Positions 26,467 to 35,298 of a DNA stretch of 59,519 nt are shown here, one piece after another. The stretch's first letter is position 1. The number at the start of each line of letters is the position of its first letter. The stretch is from Dyella sp. EPa41 (lineage in GTDB: Bacteria; Pseudomonadota; Gammaproteobacteria; Xanthomonadales; Rhodanobacteraceae). The notes beneath the pieces are model-generated. The model did not search any database. It saw only the letters and a program-made list of their open reading frames with translations, and was not told where the DNA came from. The stretch covers positions 1-59,519 of the forward strand of contig NZ_BCPR01000024.1 of assembly GCF_016586165.1 (NCBI RefSeq), written 5' to 3'. Both the position numbers and the translations under genes were made by a program.

Positions 26467-26883
26467 TGCAGCCATTGCGTGTCTACATGACAATCTCGGC
26501 CAGAGCAAGAGTGGTTTTGCTTAGCAACAGCTCAAGGAATACGGACGCGCGCTCGGTCCACGGAAGCGCCAATGAGCTGGCCGGACCACAGCGCTAAAAG
26601 GTCGACTTCGAGGGCCACGACTGCTCACAGATTGGATCAATTCGCGCTGCCAGTAAAAGCTGGACCCGTGCAGTTTATTCACTCGGAAAAGCGGGCAGCG
26701 GAGCCTGTGGCGACTCCGCTGCCGCGCGCCGCTTCCGCGGGCTGCACTAGTTCGCGAGGAGATCCCGAACCCGACCACGCAAGCCTCGGGAGACTAAGAA
26801 TTGCACCGTAGACAATGCGTGAAGTGATGTGAGCGTTTTCGTATTTCGAAGGCCGACGGTTAAGGAAATGGACGGCCATCTCG
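26467..26883. other. Intergenic, no supported gene
   Basis: About 400 bp in which open frames on both strands are short and lack family features. I see no clear terminator or promoter. Confidence 0.4.
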
Positions 26884-26919
26884 TTGCATGATCACGATGT
26901 ATGGGAAGGTGATCGCCCA

Positions 26920-27168
26920 ATGATCTACACGCGAGAAGAACTAGCGGCGATATTCCGCCAACTTGATTCTGAGCTCAGGAGTTTGGCGTCCTCAGGCGCG
27001 CCAGAGGAAGAGCGCTGGGAGGTGGTAGAGGATATGGCTCACATTCCGGCCTCAGCGATTTCCGAGGAAGACCGTCTTTGGTGGTGGCAACAGCTCTACG
27101 ATGCGCTTGAACGGCACGGCCTCACCGAGCTTGGCGCCATCGCCCGCATGAATGTAGAAAACCCCTAG
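26920..27168 (+). CDS. Small acidic hypothetical protein
   Basis: The 82-residue protein begins MIYTREELAAIFRQLDSEL and contains EEERWEVVEDMAHIP and EEDRLWWWQQLYDALERHG, clearly protein-like and rich in Glu and Trp. The ATG at 26920 has GGAAGGTG upstream; an in-frame ATG at 26884 would add 12 residues. There is no signal peptide or membrane segment. I do not recognise a family. It lies between the MBL-fold gene and a convergent MocR regulator. Confidence 0.65.
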   Translation: MIYTREELAAIFRQLDSELRSLASSGAPEEERWEVVEDMAHIPASAISEEDRLWWWQQLYDALERHGLTELGAIARMNVENP

Positions 27169-27191
27169 CCCAAGTTCGCGACTCGGCCGCG

Positions 27192-28598
27192 CTAACGATG
27201 CTGCCCGATCAAATGATCCAGGCGCTCGCATGCAATGGAAAGCTTCGTCTCGTCCGCCGTGGCTATGCCAAGCAGCAGCCCCGATTTCCGCACGCCGTCA
27301 GATGCGAACCATGTCGACAGTGGTTCAGGCGCGAGTCCCAATGCCCGGGCTTCTTTCGCCACAGCGACATCAGGCAAATCGTCAGGCAGGTGCACGATGG
27401 CTGCCAGTCCGCCGATCTGCACCTGATAGCCCTTGCGCTCCATCGCAATTTGAAGCGCTTCGCCTCTCGCCGAGTAGACACGCTTCATTCGACGAAGATG
27501 CCGCATGTAGTGCCCTTCGCTCATGAATCGTGCGGTGGCCTGCTGCACGGCTGGGCCGGGGGACGACCCTAGGCACATCACCGCTTCGTTGAACCTGTCT
27601 ACCAGATCCGCGGGCGCGACAATGAAGCCAAGCCGCAGCGAGGGACTGATGGTCTTGCTGAAAGAACCGATGTGGATGACGCGACCGTGGCCGTCCAGCG
27701 ACGCGAGCGCGGGCGCAGCGCGGCGACGGAGCTGGAGCTCACCCAGGTAATCGTCCTCGATGACCCATGCACCGGTACGCGCCGCCCACTCAATAAGCGC
27801 CACTCGACGGCTAAGCGATAACGTTCCGCCAAGCGGCGCCTGTTGGCCCGGCGTCACCAGGGCAAGCGTCGCGTTGGGAAAGTGCTCCACGCCGTAGGCA
27901 ACGTCCATTCCCTCGTCGTCCACCGGTACCGGCGCGGATACAAGCTGAGCGAGTTCCAGCGCCCGGCGGCTGTGGAAGAACCCTGGATTTTCCATCCATG
28001 CCGTGGCACCCGTCGCCACGCGCAGGACTCGTAGCGTAATCTCCAGCGCACCGGCGAAACCGGCCGTGACGAATATCTGCGACGGGCGGCATTCGATACC
28101 CCGCGCGAGCGCAAGGTGTGCGGCTATTTCCCGACGAAATTCCGATTCGCCGCGGGGGTCGGGATATACCGCCGGTGCGGCGACCTCCCGCCGCGCGGCG
28201 TGCGCCCGCAAGCGGGCAAACAGGCTTACGGGGAAGAAGTCGGACGCAGGCACGCCCATTTGGAACATGGCCGATCCGACGAGCAGGTGTTGATAAAGCT
28301 CGGGTACGGCATCGGAACCGGCTGCCTGCGCGACCCGCGCAGTCGCGGGATGGTCGGCCACACGCGTTCCGCCCGGTCGCGACGAGACAATGACTTGTTC
28401 GTCGGCCAGCCGTTCGTACGCCGATTTGACCGTGCCGCGAGCGACGCCCAGCTGTGCAGCCAAGGCCTGCCACGACGGCAACCGTGCGCCCGGTGCGAGG
28501 GCGCCGCTGCGGATGGCCGCCAGAATGCCGAAGCAAATCTGCTCCGTCAGCGTCGATGCGGCAGACCGATCGATTCGGATATCGAGCGCGTACGGCAT
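27192..28598 (-). CDS. MocR/PdxR-type regulator (GntR HTH fused to aminotransferase fold)
   Basis: I start the gene at the ATG at 28598 (MPYALDIRIDRSAAS), giving 468 residues. An N-terminal winged helix (ICFGILAAIRSGALAPGARL, LAAQLGVARGTVKSAYERL) is joined to a fold-type I aminotransferase domain. The PLP site is visible in WVIEDDYLGELQL and the Schiff-base Lys region IHIGSFSKTISPSLRLGF. These regulators sense PLP or an amine ligand. The gene is divergent from the cupin-AhpD-HD-SDR operon at 28691, which it probably controls. Confidence 0.92.
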   Translation of the reverse strand: MPYALDIRIDRSAASTLTEQICFGILAAIRSGALAPGARLPSWQALAAQLGVARGTVKSAYERLADEQVIVSSRPGGTRVADHPATARVAQAAGSDAVPELYQHLLVGSAMFQMGVPASDFFPVSLFARLRAHAARREVAAPAVYPDPRGESEFRREIAAHLALARGIECRPSQIFVTAGFAGALEITLRVLRVATGATAWMENPGFFHSRRALELAQLVSAPVPVDDEGMDVAYGVEHFPNATLALVTPGQQAPLGGTLSLSRRVALIEWAARTGAWVIEDDYLGELQLRRRAAPALASLDGHGRVIHIGSFSKTISPSLRLGFIVAPADLVDRFNEAVMCLGSSPGPAVQQATARFMSEGHYMRHLRRMKRVYSARGEALQIAMERKGYQVQIGGLAAIVHLPDDLPDVAVAKEARALGLAPEPLSTWFASDGVRKSGLLLGIATADETKLSIACERLDHLIGQHR

Positions 28599-28690
28599 GC
28601 TGTCATGGTACAGCGAAAATATCGATTTCTGGTTCTTTGAAGTAAACCTAGGCAGGCGCAAGATCGCGCCAATCCGAACAGGAGCCCGCC
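28599..28690. promoter_or_regulatory. Divergent promoter region, MocR gene / cupin operon
   Basis: This 92 bp gap holds promoters for both directions and a good ribosome binding site (ACAGGAGCC) before the cupin start. MocR proteins usually bind direct repeats in such gaps; I cannot pick out a convincing pair here. Confidence 0.4.
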
Positions 28691-29101
28691 ATGTCCATCA
28701 AACGCCTGCTTGCCGCTCTGCTAGCCACCGCCGCATTCGCCGGAACTGCCTACGCGCAAGCTCCTGAGGCGACGGTCAAACCCAACTTCGCGCAAGCGAT
28801 CCCGAACCTGCCGGGCAAGTCGCTTGTTGCGGTCGAAGTGAGCTATCCCCCTGGCGGCGCCTCCACGCCCCATCACCACGCCCGTTCCGCGTTCATTTAC
28901 GCGTACGTGGTTTCTGGGGAAATTCAGAGCCAGGTCGACGATGGTCCCATGCGGACCTACCGGGCCGGCGAGTCCTTCTACGAAGCACCGGGCGCTCATC
29001 ACCGCGTCAGCGGCAATGCAAGCAAGACCCAGCCCGCCAAGCTGCTTGCTGTGTTCGTCGTCGACACTGGCGAGCAACCCCTCACCACTCCCGACAAATA
29101 G
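28691..29101 (+). CDS. Cupin-domain protein, exported
   Basis: The 136-residue protein has a signal peptide (MSIKRLLAALLATAAFAGTAYA) and one cupin domain with both motifs. Motif 1 is HHHARSAFIYAYVVSGEI and motif 2 is YRAGESFYEAPGAHHRVSGN, so the metal ligands (three His and a Glu in the usual pattern) are plausible. It belongs to the small single-cupin group, often stress-related, with no defined substrate. It is the first gene of the run cupin-AhpD-HD-SDR, with 7 bp to the next gene. Confidence 0.88.
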   Translation: MSIKRLLAALLATAAFAGTAYAQAPEATVKPNFAQAIPNLPGKSLVAVEVSYPPGGASTPHHHARSAFIYAYVVSGEIQSQVDDGPMRTYRAGESFYEAPGAHHRVSGNASKTQPAKLLAVFVVDTGEQPLTTPDK

Positions 29102-29108
29102 GTCCTCC

Positions 29109-29570
29109 ATGTCCCCCCGCATCGATTACACGCATGTCGCGCCGGACGGCGCCAAGGCGCTCGGCGCTATTTACGCCTACGTCATGCAGTCCGGCCTCGA
29201 TCCCATCCTGGTGGATCTGGTCTACCTGCGCGTAAGCCAGATCAACGGCTGCGCGTACTGCCTCGATATGCATACGCGTGACCTGGTGAAGAAGGGAGTC
29301 ACGATCGACAAGCTCGCGCTTGTACAGGCCTGGCACGAGGCCGGCAAAGTTTTTAGCGAGCGCGAGAAAGCGGCTCTTGCTTGGGCCGAAACCGTGACGC
29401 GCGTTGCGGAGACCGGTGTGCCCGATCGTGACTACCAAGCCGCTTCGGCCGTTTTCAGCGAAAAGGAATTGGTCGACCTGACGTTCGCCATCGGCCTGAT
29501 GAATACCTACAACCGCCTCGCCATCAGCTTCCGCAATCCGCCCACGGCAGCGCTCCAGGCAGAAGGCTGA
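29109..29570 (+). CDS. AhpD-like carboxymuconolactone decarboxylase family protein
   Basis: The 153-residue protein starts MSPRIDYTHVAPDGAKA. The core motif NGCAYCLDMHTRDLVKKG gives the CxxCxxxH signature of AhpD-type alkylhydroperoxidases, where the two Cys carry out thiol-disulphide chemistry. The typical helices (LALVQAWHEAGKVFSEREKAALAWAETVTRV and LTFAIGLMNTYNRLAI) are present. It probably reduces a peroxide or another reactive compound with an unknown reductant. A paralogue of similar length is at 33843. It sits in the cupin operon, 17 bp before the HD-domain gene. Confidence 0.9.
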   Translation: MSPRIDYTHVAPDGAKALGAIYAYVMQSGLDPILVDLVYLRVSQINGCAYCLDMHTRDLVKKGVTIDKLALVQAWHEAGKVFSEREKAALAWAETVTRVAETGVPDRDYQAASAVFSEKELVDLTFAIGLMNTYNRLAISFRNPPTAALQAEG

Positions 29571-29587
29571 TAACCGGAGAAACCATC

Positions 29588-30232
29588 GTGTCGACACCAC
29601 AGATACCGGGTATCCAGATCCCCGACAGTTTGATCGCCCGCGATGCCACCGAGCTCGTTCGCGATACGGAAAGCGAACTGCTGTTTCTGCACTCGATGCG
29701 CGTCTATGCCTGGGGCGCGCTGGCAGGCATGCGCCAAGGTCTGAACTTCGATCCTGAACTGCTCTACGTGGGCGCGATGTTCCATGACCTTGGTTTGGCC
29801 GATCGCTTCCATGGAAGTGCACTGCGTTTCGAAGTCGACGGAGCCAACGCCGCCCGCGACTTCCTGCGTAGCCACGGCCTGCCGGAGCAGGAGATTGCCA
29901 AGGTGTGGAGCGCGATCGCGTTCCACACGACGCCCGGTATTCCGCAGTTCATGCATCCGGAGGCCGCGTTGCTACACATCGCGGCAGGCATGGACGTGGC
30001 CGGCCGCGCCTACGATCAATTCACCGACGCCGAACGCGATGCCGTGACGGCTGCGTGGCCGCGCGAAACCGACTTCAAGCACGCCATTATCGATACGTTC
30101 TACGAAGGCCTAAAGCGTAGGCCTGACAGCACCTTCGGAACGTTCAATGATGACTTCCTCGCCTTCAAGGACCCAGCGTTCCGGCGAGGGGATATCTGCA
30201 GCGTTATCCTTCATTCGGCTTGGGCCCATTAG
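29588..30232 (+). CDS. HD-domain hydrolase, cyanamide-hydratase-like (paralogue)
   Basis: The 214-residue protein is a close paralogue of the one at 24787. Shared blocks include LLYVGAMFHDLGLADRF, LRFEVDGANAARDFL and AIAFHTTPGIPQFMHPE. The HD metal ligands are intact. It starts at GTG 29588 (MSTPQIPGIQI), with GGAGAAACC upstream. Two versions in one window, each tied to a different regulator, suggest the same reaction under different signals. The substrate is unknown; hydration of a nitrile- or cyanamide-like compound is the family precedent. Confidence 0.87.
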   Translation: MSTPQIPGIQIPDSLIARDATELVRDTESELLFLHSMRVYAWGALAGMRQGLNFDPELLYVGAMFHDLGLADRFHGSALRFEVDGANAARDFLRSHGLPEQEIAKVWSAIAFHTTPGIPQFMHPEAALLHIAAGMDVAGRAYDQFTDAERDAVTAAWPRETDFKHAIIDTFYEGLKRRPDSTFGTFNDDFLAFKDPAFRRGDICSVILHSAWAH

Positions 30233-30340
30233 CGCGCCCGTCGGTCTTTACAACGCACCGAATTCGTCGCCCATGGCCGATGCCCCGGCTCGTGCTTGAT
30301 GTGGCAGTGTTGGGCAAGGTGCCTCCCGCTGGAAATATCT

Positions 30341-31063
30341 ATGTCTTCTCGTACGTTCCTCATCACTGGCGCCAGTAAAGGTATTGGTCGCGCTTTGTCC
30401 GAGCGGCTGGCTCGCGACGGCCACCGTGTCGTTGGAATCGCGCGGCAAGGTGGCGATGCCAGCTTTCCCGGCGAACTCGTCGCCTCGGACCTTGCCGACC
30501 GCCAGGCCACCGAGCGCACCCTGCACGATTTGAGCTCGCGCTATGCCTTCGACGGTGTCGTCAACAATGTTGCAATGGTTCGCCCGCACCGTATCGGCGA
30601 AGTCGATATCGACGACCTCGACGCCACGTTCGCACTCAATCTTCACCCAGCCGTGCAGGCCGTGCAGGCGCTGCTGCCGGGCATGCGAGCGCGCGGTTGG
30701 GGCCGTATCGTCAATATATCCAGCCTGACGATCCTGGGCATGATTGAGCGTACTGCCTACGCAGCCGCCAAGAGCGCCATGGTGAGCTTTACCCGCTCGT
30801 GGGGACTGGAGCTGGCTCGCACCGGCATCACCGTCAATGCCGTTGCGCCCGGTCCAACCGAGACTGTCCTGTTTCGCGAGAACAATCTGCCGGGCAGCGA
30901 CGGTGAAAAGCGATACCTTGCCTCGGTTCCCATGAACCGCTTTGGCAAGCCGGAAGAGCTGGCAGCGGCGATCGCCTTTTTCCTGTCGGAGGAGGCGAGC
31001 TTCATTACGGGGCAGACGCTTTACGTCGATGGCGGTGCCTCGATCGGCAAGCTACCGTTCTGA
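30341..31063 (+). CDS. Short-chain dehydrogenase/reductase
   Basis: The 240-residue protein starts MSSRTFLITGASKGIGRAL. It has the Rossmann glycine motif (GASKGIG), NNVAM, the catalytic Ser in VNISSLTILG and the YxxxK pair in YAAAKSAMVS. The C-terminus (ITGQTLYVDGGASIGKLPF) is typical of the FabG-like classical SDRs. The cofactor is probably NADPH; the substrate is unknown. It is the last gene of the cupin operon, about 110 bp after the HD gene. Confidence 0.92.
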   Translation: MSSRTFLITGASKGIGRALSERLARDGHRVVGIARQGGDASFPGELVASDLADRQATERTLHDLSSRYAFDGVVNNVAMVRPHRIGEVDIDDLDATFALNLHPAVQAVQALLPGMRARGWGRIVNISSLTILGMIERTAYAAAKSAMVSFTRSWGLELARTGITVNAVAPGPTETVLFRENNLPGSDGEKRYLASVPMNRFGKPEELAAAIAFFLSEEASFITGQTLYVDGGASIGKLPF

Positions 31064-31312
31064 TCAAGCTGTTACAAGCTAGCCATCAACTGGCTCGACC
31101 TGAGGAAGAAGGGGGTTCCAATTGGAAGCAAGGTCTTCTAGCAGCCGGACGGTAATATCGTGGGTGGAAAGTGTCCGTATATGGCCCCTCCCCGTTGCAA
31201 AGCCCCTGTGCACTGGCGTCCGTGACGACTGCACACGTATAGCAGACACCGGGGCAGGGCGATTAGCCCGTGTTATCGGGGGTAGGGGAGGAAGTTTTTG
31301 CCTCGCCCTCCG

Positions 31313-31924
31313 CTAGGGAGAAAGATGGCGAAAATGTTCCTGCAGAATCCGATCAGCCTGGTCTCTTGACGCAGCCAGCGCCTCGGGACCAAAAGCTGTG
31401 CCCTGAACCGAGAGAAACGTCAGATCGCGCAAGCCAATGATGGCAAACACAGCCTTCAGGTACGGAGTGAGGAAATCCGGCTGGCGCGTACCATCCTCGG
31501 AGAACTTTCCGCCGGAGGATACGGCGACGAAAACGGGTCGATCGCGAAGAAGGGGGACCTTCCCATGATGTCCGACGTTGAAAGTCCAGCGCACGCGCAC
31601 CACGTGGTCTATCCATGCCTTTAGCCCGGAAGGCGCGGTGAAGTTGTGCATGGGAGTACCAATGACGACGATATCCGCGCCTTCAAGCTCCCTGATCAGT
31701 TCGGCCGACGTCGCGGCTGTACCTTCCTGGGAAACATCCTCGGTAGAGTGCTGGGATATCGCGTAATCGGCATCGACATGAGAAAGCGAGCCGTCACCGA
31801 CCATTCGGTCCACCACCGTCGCGGCAGGATGCCTTGCCAGCAAGAGGTCCACGATCTTTCGCGAAAGCCTGTGGCTTTCGGAGGCCCGCCCACGGGGACT
31901 GCTACTGATGTGCAGAATGTTCAT
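31313..31924 (-). CDS. FMN-dependent NADH-azoreductase (AzoR family)
   Basis: The 203-residue flavodoxin-fold protein starts MNILHISSSPRGRASESHRLSR, which is the FMN phosphate-binding loop. TPMHNFTAPSGLKAWIDHVVRVR is the second family signature. Enzymes of this group reduce quinones and azo compounds with NAD(P)H and FMN and often protect from quinone or electrophile stress. The gene is divergent from the MocR-type regulator at 32143, with GGTCCATA repeats between them, so it is a likely target. Confidence 0.92.
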   Translation of the reverse strand: MNILHISSSPRGRASESHRLSRKIVDLLLARHPAATVVDRMVGDGSLSHVDADYAISQHSTEDVSQEGTAATSAELIRELEGADIVVIGTPMHNFTAPSGLKAWIDHVVRVRWTFNVGHHGKVPLLRDRPVFVAVSSGGKFSEDGTRQPDFLTPYLKAVFAIIGLRDLTFLSVQGTAFGPEALAASRDQADRILQEHFRHLSP

Positions 31925-31987
31925 GCCTGGAACCCTGGAGTGTGTAAGAGCAGCCTCAATCCTACAAACGGCGTGACCCGTATCGAA

Positions 31988-32020
31988 GGTCCATAAATGG
32001 AACTTTCATATGGTCCATAA
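31988..32020. promoter_or_regulatory. GGTCCATAA direct repeats in azoR/MocR divergent promoter
   Basis: GGTCCATAA occurs at 31988-31996 and again at 32012-32020, a 24-base period, in the gap between the divergent azoreductase and MocR genes. A third copy (GGTCCATAG) lies at 33752-33760 upstream of the second AhpD gene. MocR regulators usually bind direct repeats in such positions, so these are candidate operators. Confidence 0.5.
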
Positions 32021-32142
32021 CCACGACGTCGTCTGACCGACACAACAGTCCGTTTCCGCTTGTCGTTGCCGACTCCCCTAAGTGCCCCCCGATTTCCGGA
32101 GGTACACTCCATACCTCAATGAACTGCAAGATCGGCTAGTCC

Positions 32143-33564
32143 ATGAACGTGACCCGAAACAGCAGGATGTCGCCGTTGGACCCCACGGCTGCCGAACCTT
32201 TCTATCGGCAGATCTACGACCGGTTCCGCAGCGCCATCGCCAATGGCTTGCTCAAGCCTGGCGACCGCATACCCTCGGCACGCGCGCTGACCAAGGAGCT
32301 GGGCCTAGCCAGAGGGACGATCGAGACAGCCTATTCGCTGCTGGCTGCCGAGGGGTACATTCAAGCCCGCGGCCAGGCGGGAACCATCGTGACGCCGGGA
32401 CTGACGCCACAAATCGCGAAGGCTAGCGCGGCGCCTCGTACGGAACGCGTCGCTGTAGCAAGCGATTTCCGTCCCGACTCGATCTTGCCCTTCCAAATGG
32501 GTTTGCCCGCACTGGATGCGTTTCCCAGAAAAATCTGGGCCCGGCTGGGCGCGCGCTGCATGCGTTCGATGCAGCCGTCGGACATGGTTCATCCTTCCGT
32601 ATTCGGCTTGTACGGCTTGCGCGCCGCCATTGCCACCTATCTTCAAGTGTCACGCGGCATCGACTGCTCTGCGTCTCAGGTCTTCGTCACATCGGGATAT
32701 CGTCATACCCTCGAGCTGATCGCACATGCTTTGTTCAAGCCGGGAGATCGCGTCTGGATCGAGAACCCGGGCTACCCACCCACGCGGGACTTGCTGGGGC
32801 TGATGCACATGACGTCCGTGCCGGTGCCAGTGGATGCGGACGGTATGATTGTTTCTGAGGGATTGAAGCTGGCGCCCCGGGCGCGTGCCGCTGTCGTCAC
32901 GCCGGGTCACCAAAGTCCGCTCTGCGTGTCGCTATCGCTTCCTCGGCGCTTGGCGTTGCTGGACTGGGCAGCACGAAACCAGGGCTGGATTATTGAGGAC
33001 GACTACGACGGTGAATATCGCTACGTCAGCCGTCCTCTGCCTGCATTGAAGAGTCTGGACCGGGATGGGCGAGTGCTTTACGCAGGCACGTTCAGCAAGG
33101 TGCTACTGCCGGCGCTTCGGCTTGCTTACCTTGTTGTGCCGCAAGAGCAGGTACAACGGTTCGAGGACGTCAGTCGCACCTTTGTCGGCGGCAGTCCCCA
33201 GCTTACGCAGGCCATCGTCACGGCATTCATCACGGAAGGACACTTCGCGCGCCATATCCAACGGATGCGCAAGCTCTATGCCGAACGTCGGGAAGCGACC
33301 GCAGCCGGGCTGGAGAGCGTGCTACACAAACACATACGCATCGATCCACAGCCCGGAGGGATGCACCTGATTCTCCGGCTCAAAGGAAGGCGGTCGGATC
33401 GCCGGCTCGTTGCACGCATGTGGGACGAAGGCCTGTACGCAGAGGCGCTGACGGATTGGATGGTGGGCAGCAGTGGCGCTTCGGCCTTGCTACTCAATTT
33501 CACCAATATCAGCACTCAGCGCGGTGCTGAGACGCTTGGCAACCGCATCCTGAAGTTGGTGTAG
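32143..33564 (+). CDS. MocR/PdxR-type regulator (GntR HTH fused to aminotransferase fold)
   Basis: The 473-residue protein starts MNVTRNSRMSPLDPTAAEPF. A GntR-type winged helix (YDRFRSAIANGLLKPGDRIPS, LTKELGLARGTIETAYSLL) precedes an aminotransferase-fold domain. That domain has QVFVTSGYRHTLEL, WIIEDDYDGEYRY and the PLP-Lys region LYAGTFSKVLLPALRLAY. It is a second regulator of the same class as the one at 27192, but the two are not close copies. It is divergent from the azoreductase gene and upstream of an AhpD-like gene. Confidence 0.92.
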   Translation: MNVTRNSRMSPLDPTAAEPFYRQIYDRFRSAIANGLLKPGDRIPSARALTKELGLARGTIETAYSLLAAEGYIQARGQAGTIVTPGLTPQIAKASAAPRTERVAVASDFRPDSILPFQMGLPALDAFPRKIWARLGARCMRSMQPSDMVHPSVFGLYGLRAAIATYLQVSRGIDCSASQVFVTSGYRHTLELIAHALFKPGDRVWIENPGYPPTRDLLGLMHMTSVPVPVDADGMIVSEGLKLAPRARAAVVTPGHQSPLCVSLSLPRRLALLDWAARNQGWIIEDDYDGEYRYVSRPLPALKSLDRDGRVLYAGTFSKVLLPALRLAYLVVPQEQVQRFEDVSRTFVGGSPQLTQAIVTAFITEGHFARHIQRMRKLYAERREATAAGLESVLHKHIRIDPQPGGMHLILRLKGRRSDRRLVARMWDEGLYAEALTDWMVGSSGASALLLNFTNISTQRGAETLGNRILKLV

Positions 33565-33751
33565 CTTGATCGAGAGCGCTCGCCAGAAGTGGGCAAACAG
33601 CCTTACGTCGAGTCGATCGACACCGCCATCAGTTAGGGTGCTCCCCGCACGCGCAAACCCTTCCGCTCATCGAGACCTGTTTGCTGTCGGGAGATTGTGC
33701 CCTCCGTACCTTTGCACGCGACGAGATCGGTGTCTCCGATTGAGAGATCAT

Positions 33752-33760
33752 GGTCCATAG
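33752..33760. promoter_or_regulatory. Third GGTCCATA site, upstream of the second AhpD-like gene
   Basis: A single GGTCCATAG copy lies about 80 bases before the AhpD-like start at 33843. The shared motif links this gene to the azoR/MocR divergent promoter and suggests a common regulator. Confidence 0.4.
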
Positions 33761-33842
33761 GAAATCACCATTCATGGCTCTTCATGAGTGATCCAAGTTG
33801 CAGGACGATGGAACCCTCCAACAACAAGTGAAGGGCTACATC

Positions 33843-34298
33843 ATGAGCAACCGTATCGACTACGCCAAAGCCTCACCCGAGGGATACAAGGCCTTCGGTG
33901 GCGTGTATGCGTCTCTCCTGAAATGCGGACTACCGCAAGAGCTGATCAATCTCGTGTACCTGCGGGTTTCGCAGATCAACGGGTGCGCGTACTGCATCGA
34001 TATGCATACTCGCGACCTGATCAAGGGCGGCCTTAGCATCGAGAAACTGGTCCTGATACCGGTTTGGCATGACGCGGGCAGGGTGTTCACAACCCGCGAA
34101 CGCGTTGCGCTGAGCTGGGCGGAGAGCGTGACGCGCGTCGCCGAGAGTGGTGTTCCCGAGGCAGCATATGAAGAAGCCGCCGCCGAGTTCACCGACAAAG
34201 AGCTTGCGGACCTCACCTACGCGATCGGCCTGATGAACGCGTTCAATCGCTTCGGTATCGCGTTCCGCTCGACGCCTGCAGCTGCTGCGATCGTATGA
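33843..34298 (+). CDS. AhpD-like carboxymuconolactone decarboxylase family protein (paralogue)
   Basis: The 151-residue protein starts MSNRIDYAKASPEGYKAFGG. It carries the same CxxCxxxH core (NGCAYCIDMHTRDLIKGG) as the protein at 29109 and matches it along its length, for example in LVYLRVSQINGCAYC and in LTYAIGLMNAFNRFGIAFR versus LTFAIGLMNTYNRLAISFR. It is likely a thiol-dependent peroxidase or similar. The start is the third in-frame ATG of the open stretch, chosen by family fit. It is monocistronic or read with the guanidinium exporter about 200 bp further on. Confidence 0.9.
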   Translation: MSNRIDYAKASPEGYKAFGGVYASLLKCGLPQELINLVYLRVSQINGCAYCIDMHTRDLIKGGLSIEKLVLIPVWHDAGRVFTTRERVALSWAESVTRVAESGVPEAAYEEAAAEFTDKELADLTYAIGLMNAFNRFGIAFRSTPAAAAIV

Positions 34299-34495
34299 GT
34301 CGCTCCATGAGCGATGGCTAGGGACGGAAACGCCTGCCTTTTTGGCACGTTGTTCATGGACTGGCTTGGCCTGAGACCTGACGCGCTCACTTTAACCAAC
34401 GGCCTGGACACTGTGCGGCAGCTCGGCCTGCCAGGACTCACCGATAACTTCGTCGGGCCTTAGCGCCCGGCGAATCCACGAAGAGACCTTTATTT

Positions 34496-34816
34496 ATGGC
34501 ATGGCTACTCCTCACGATCGCCGGCGTCTTCGAAATCGCCTTTGCACTTTGCATGAAGTGGTCCGATGGATTCTCGCGGCTGTGGCCGGCATCGCTGACG
34601 GTCATAACCGGTCTGTTGAGCGTGTTTCTGCTTTCGTACGCGCTTCGTACGCTACCGGTGGGTACCGCGTACGCCGTCTGGACGGGCATCGGAGCCGCCG
34701 GCACGGCCATTCTTGGAATCATTATCCTGGGCGATTCGATGGCGCCGATGAGAGTGCTTTGCATAGCGTTGATTCTGACCGGGGTCATCGGGCTCAAGCT
34801 CGTCTCCGGAAACTGA
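34496..34816 (+). CDS. sugE: SMR-family guanidinium exporter (Gdx/SugE)
   Basis: The 106-residue protein has four membrane helices. The membrane-embedded glutamate is in helix 1 (IAGVFEIAFALCMK, Glu13), and the Gdx-type block LPVGTAYAVWTGIGA is unchanged from E. coli SugE. The C-terminal IGLKL also matches. Gdx proteins export guanidinium in exchange for protons and work as antiparallel dimers; some export quaternary ammonium compounds weakly. I looked upstream for the hairpins of a guanidine riboswitch and saw none. The neighbours are redox genes and cyanamide-hydratase-like proteins. Confidence 0.92.
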   Translation: MAWLLLTIAGVFEIAFALCMKWSDGFSRLWPASLTVITGLLSVFLLSYALRTLPVGTAYAVWTGIGAAGTAILGIIILGDSMAPMRVLCIALILTGVIGLKLVSGN

Positions 34817-35298
34817 GCCAATTGCCTCGCGAGACGGTTTTCCCATCAGCGCATTGCCTGCAATGCCGCTCGAGTGTGAGCCCATAACGGAAGAACGTGA
34901 TAGGCGGATGCTTTATCTGAGATTAGCCTCTTCAACGTGCTCCTGCCGAAATGACTGCCAGAGGTTCGCAGCCACTTCTCCGAAGAGTCAGAAGCACCGG
35001 AGGCCGGAATCTCGTGGATGCCCGCTCATTCGGACGCCGCGCCTTCATCGCGGCAGGTCACTGAGCAATGCTCGACGAGCTCGGCCCCCTCATGTCCCAA
35101 GGATGGGTCAAGCCATCACTCAATAGACACGTCGCAGGAGATGCACATGAATAGCATGACGATGACCAATCGCTATCATCGCCACACCAGGATGGCGCGA
35201 TGCCGGGGCTGGTTTCGGCGCCAGCCTCATTGCCATTCGCAGCACAGAGCGCGCTGCCGAAACTCTGGCAGTTCGGTTGGCGTACCAGAGCATCATCA
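34817..35298. other. Intergenic, no supported gene
   Basis: About 480 bp without a gene I can support. One plus-strand reading near 35180-35320 (GASLIAIRSTERAAETLAVRLAYQ) looks protein-like but has no start and no family match, so it may be a gene fragment. Confidence 0.3.

Noticed and set aside
34299-34495. Possible guanidine riboswitch upstream of the Gdx exporter
   Set aside because: I found no paired ACGR-loop hairpins or other known guanidine-riboswitch pattern.
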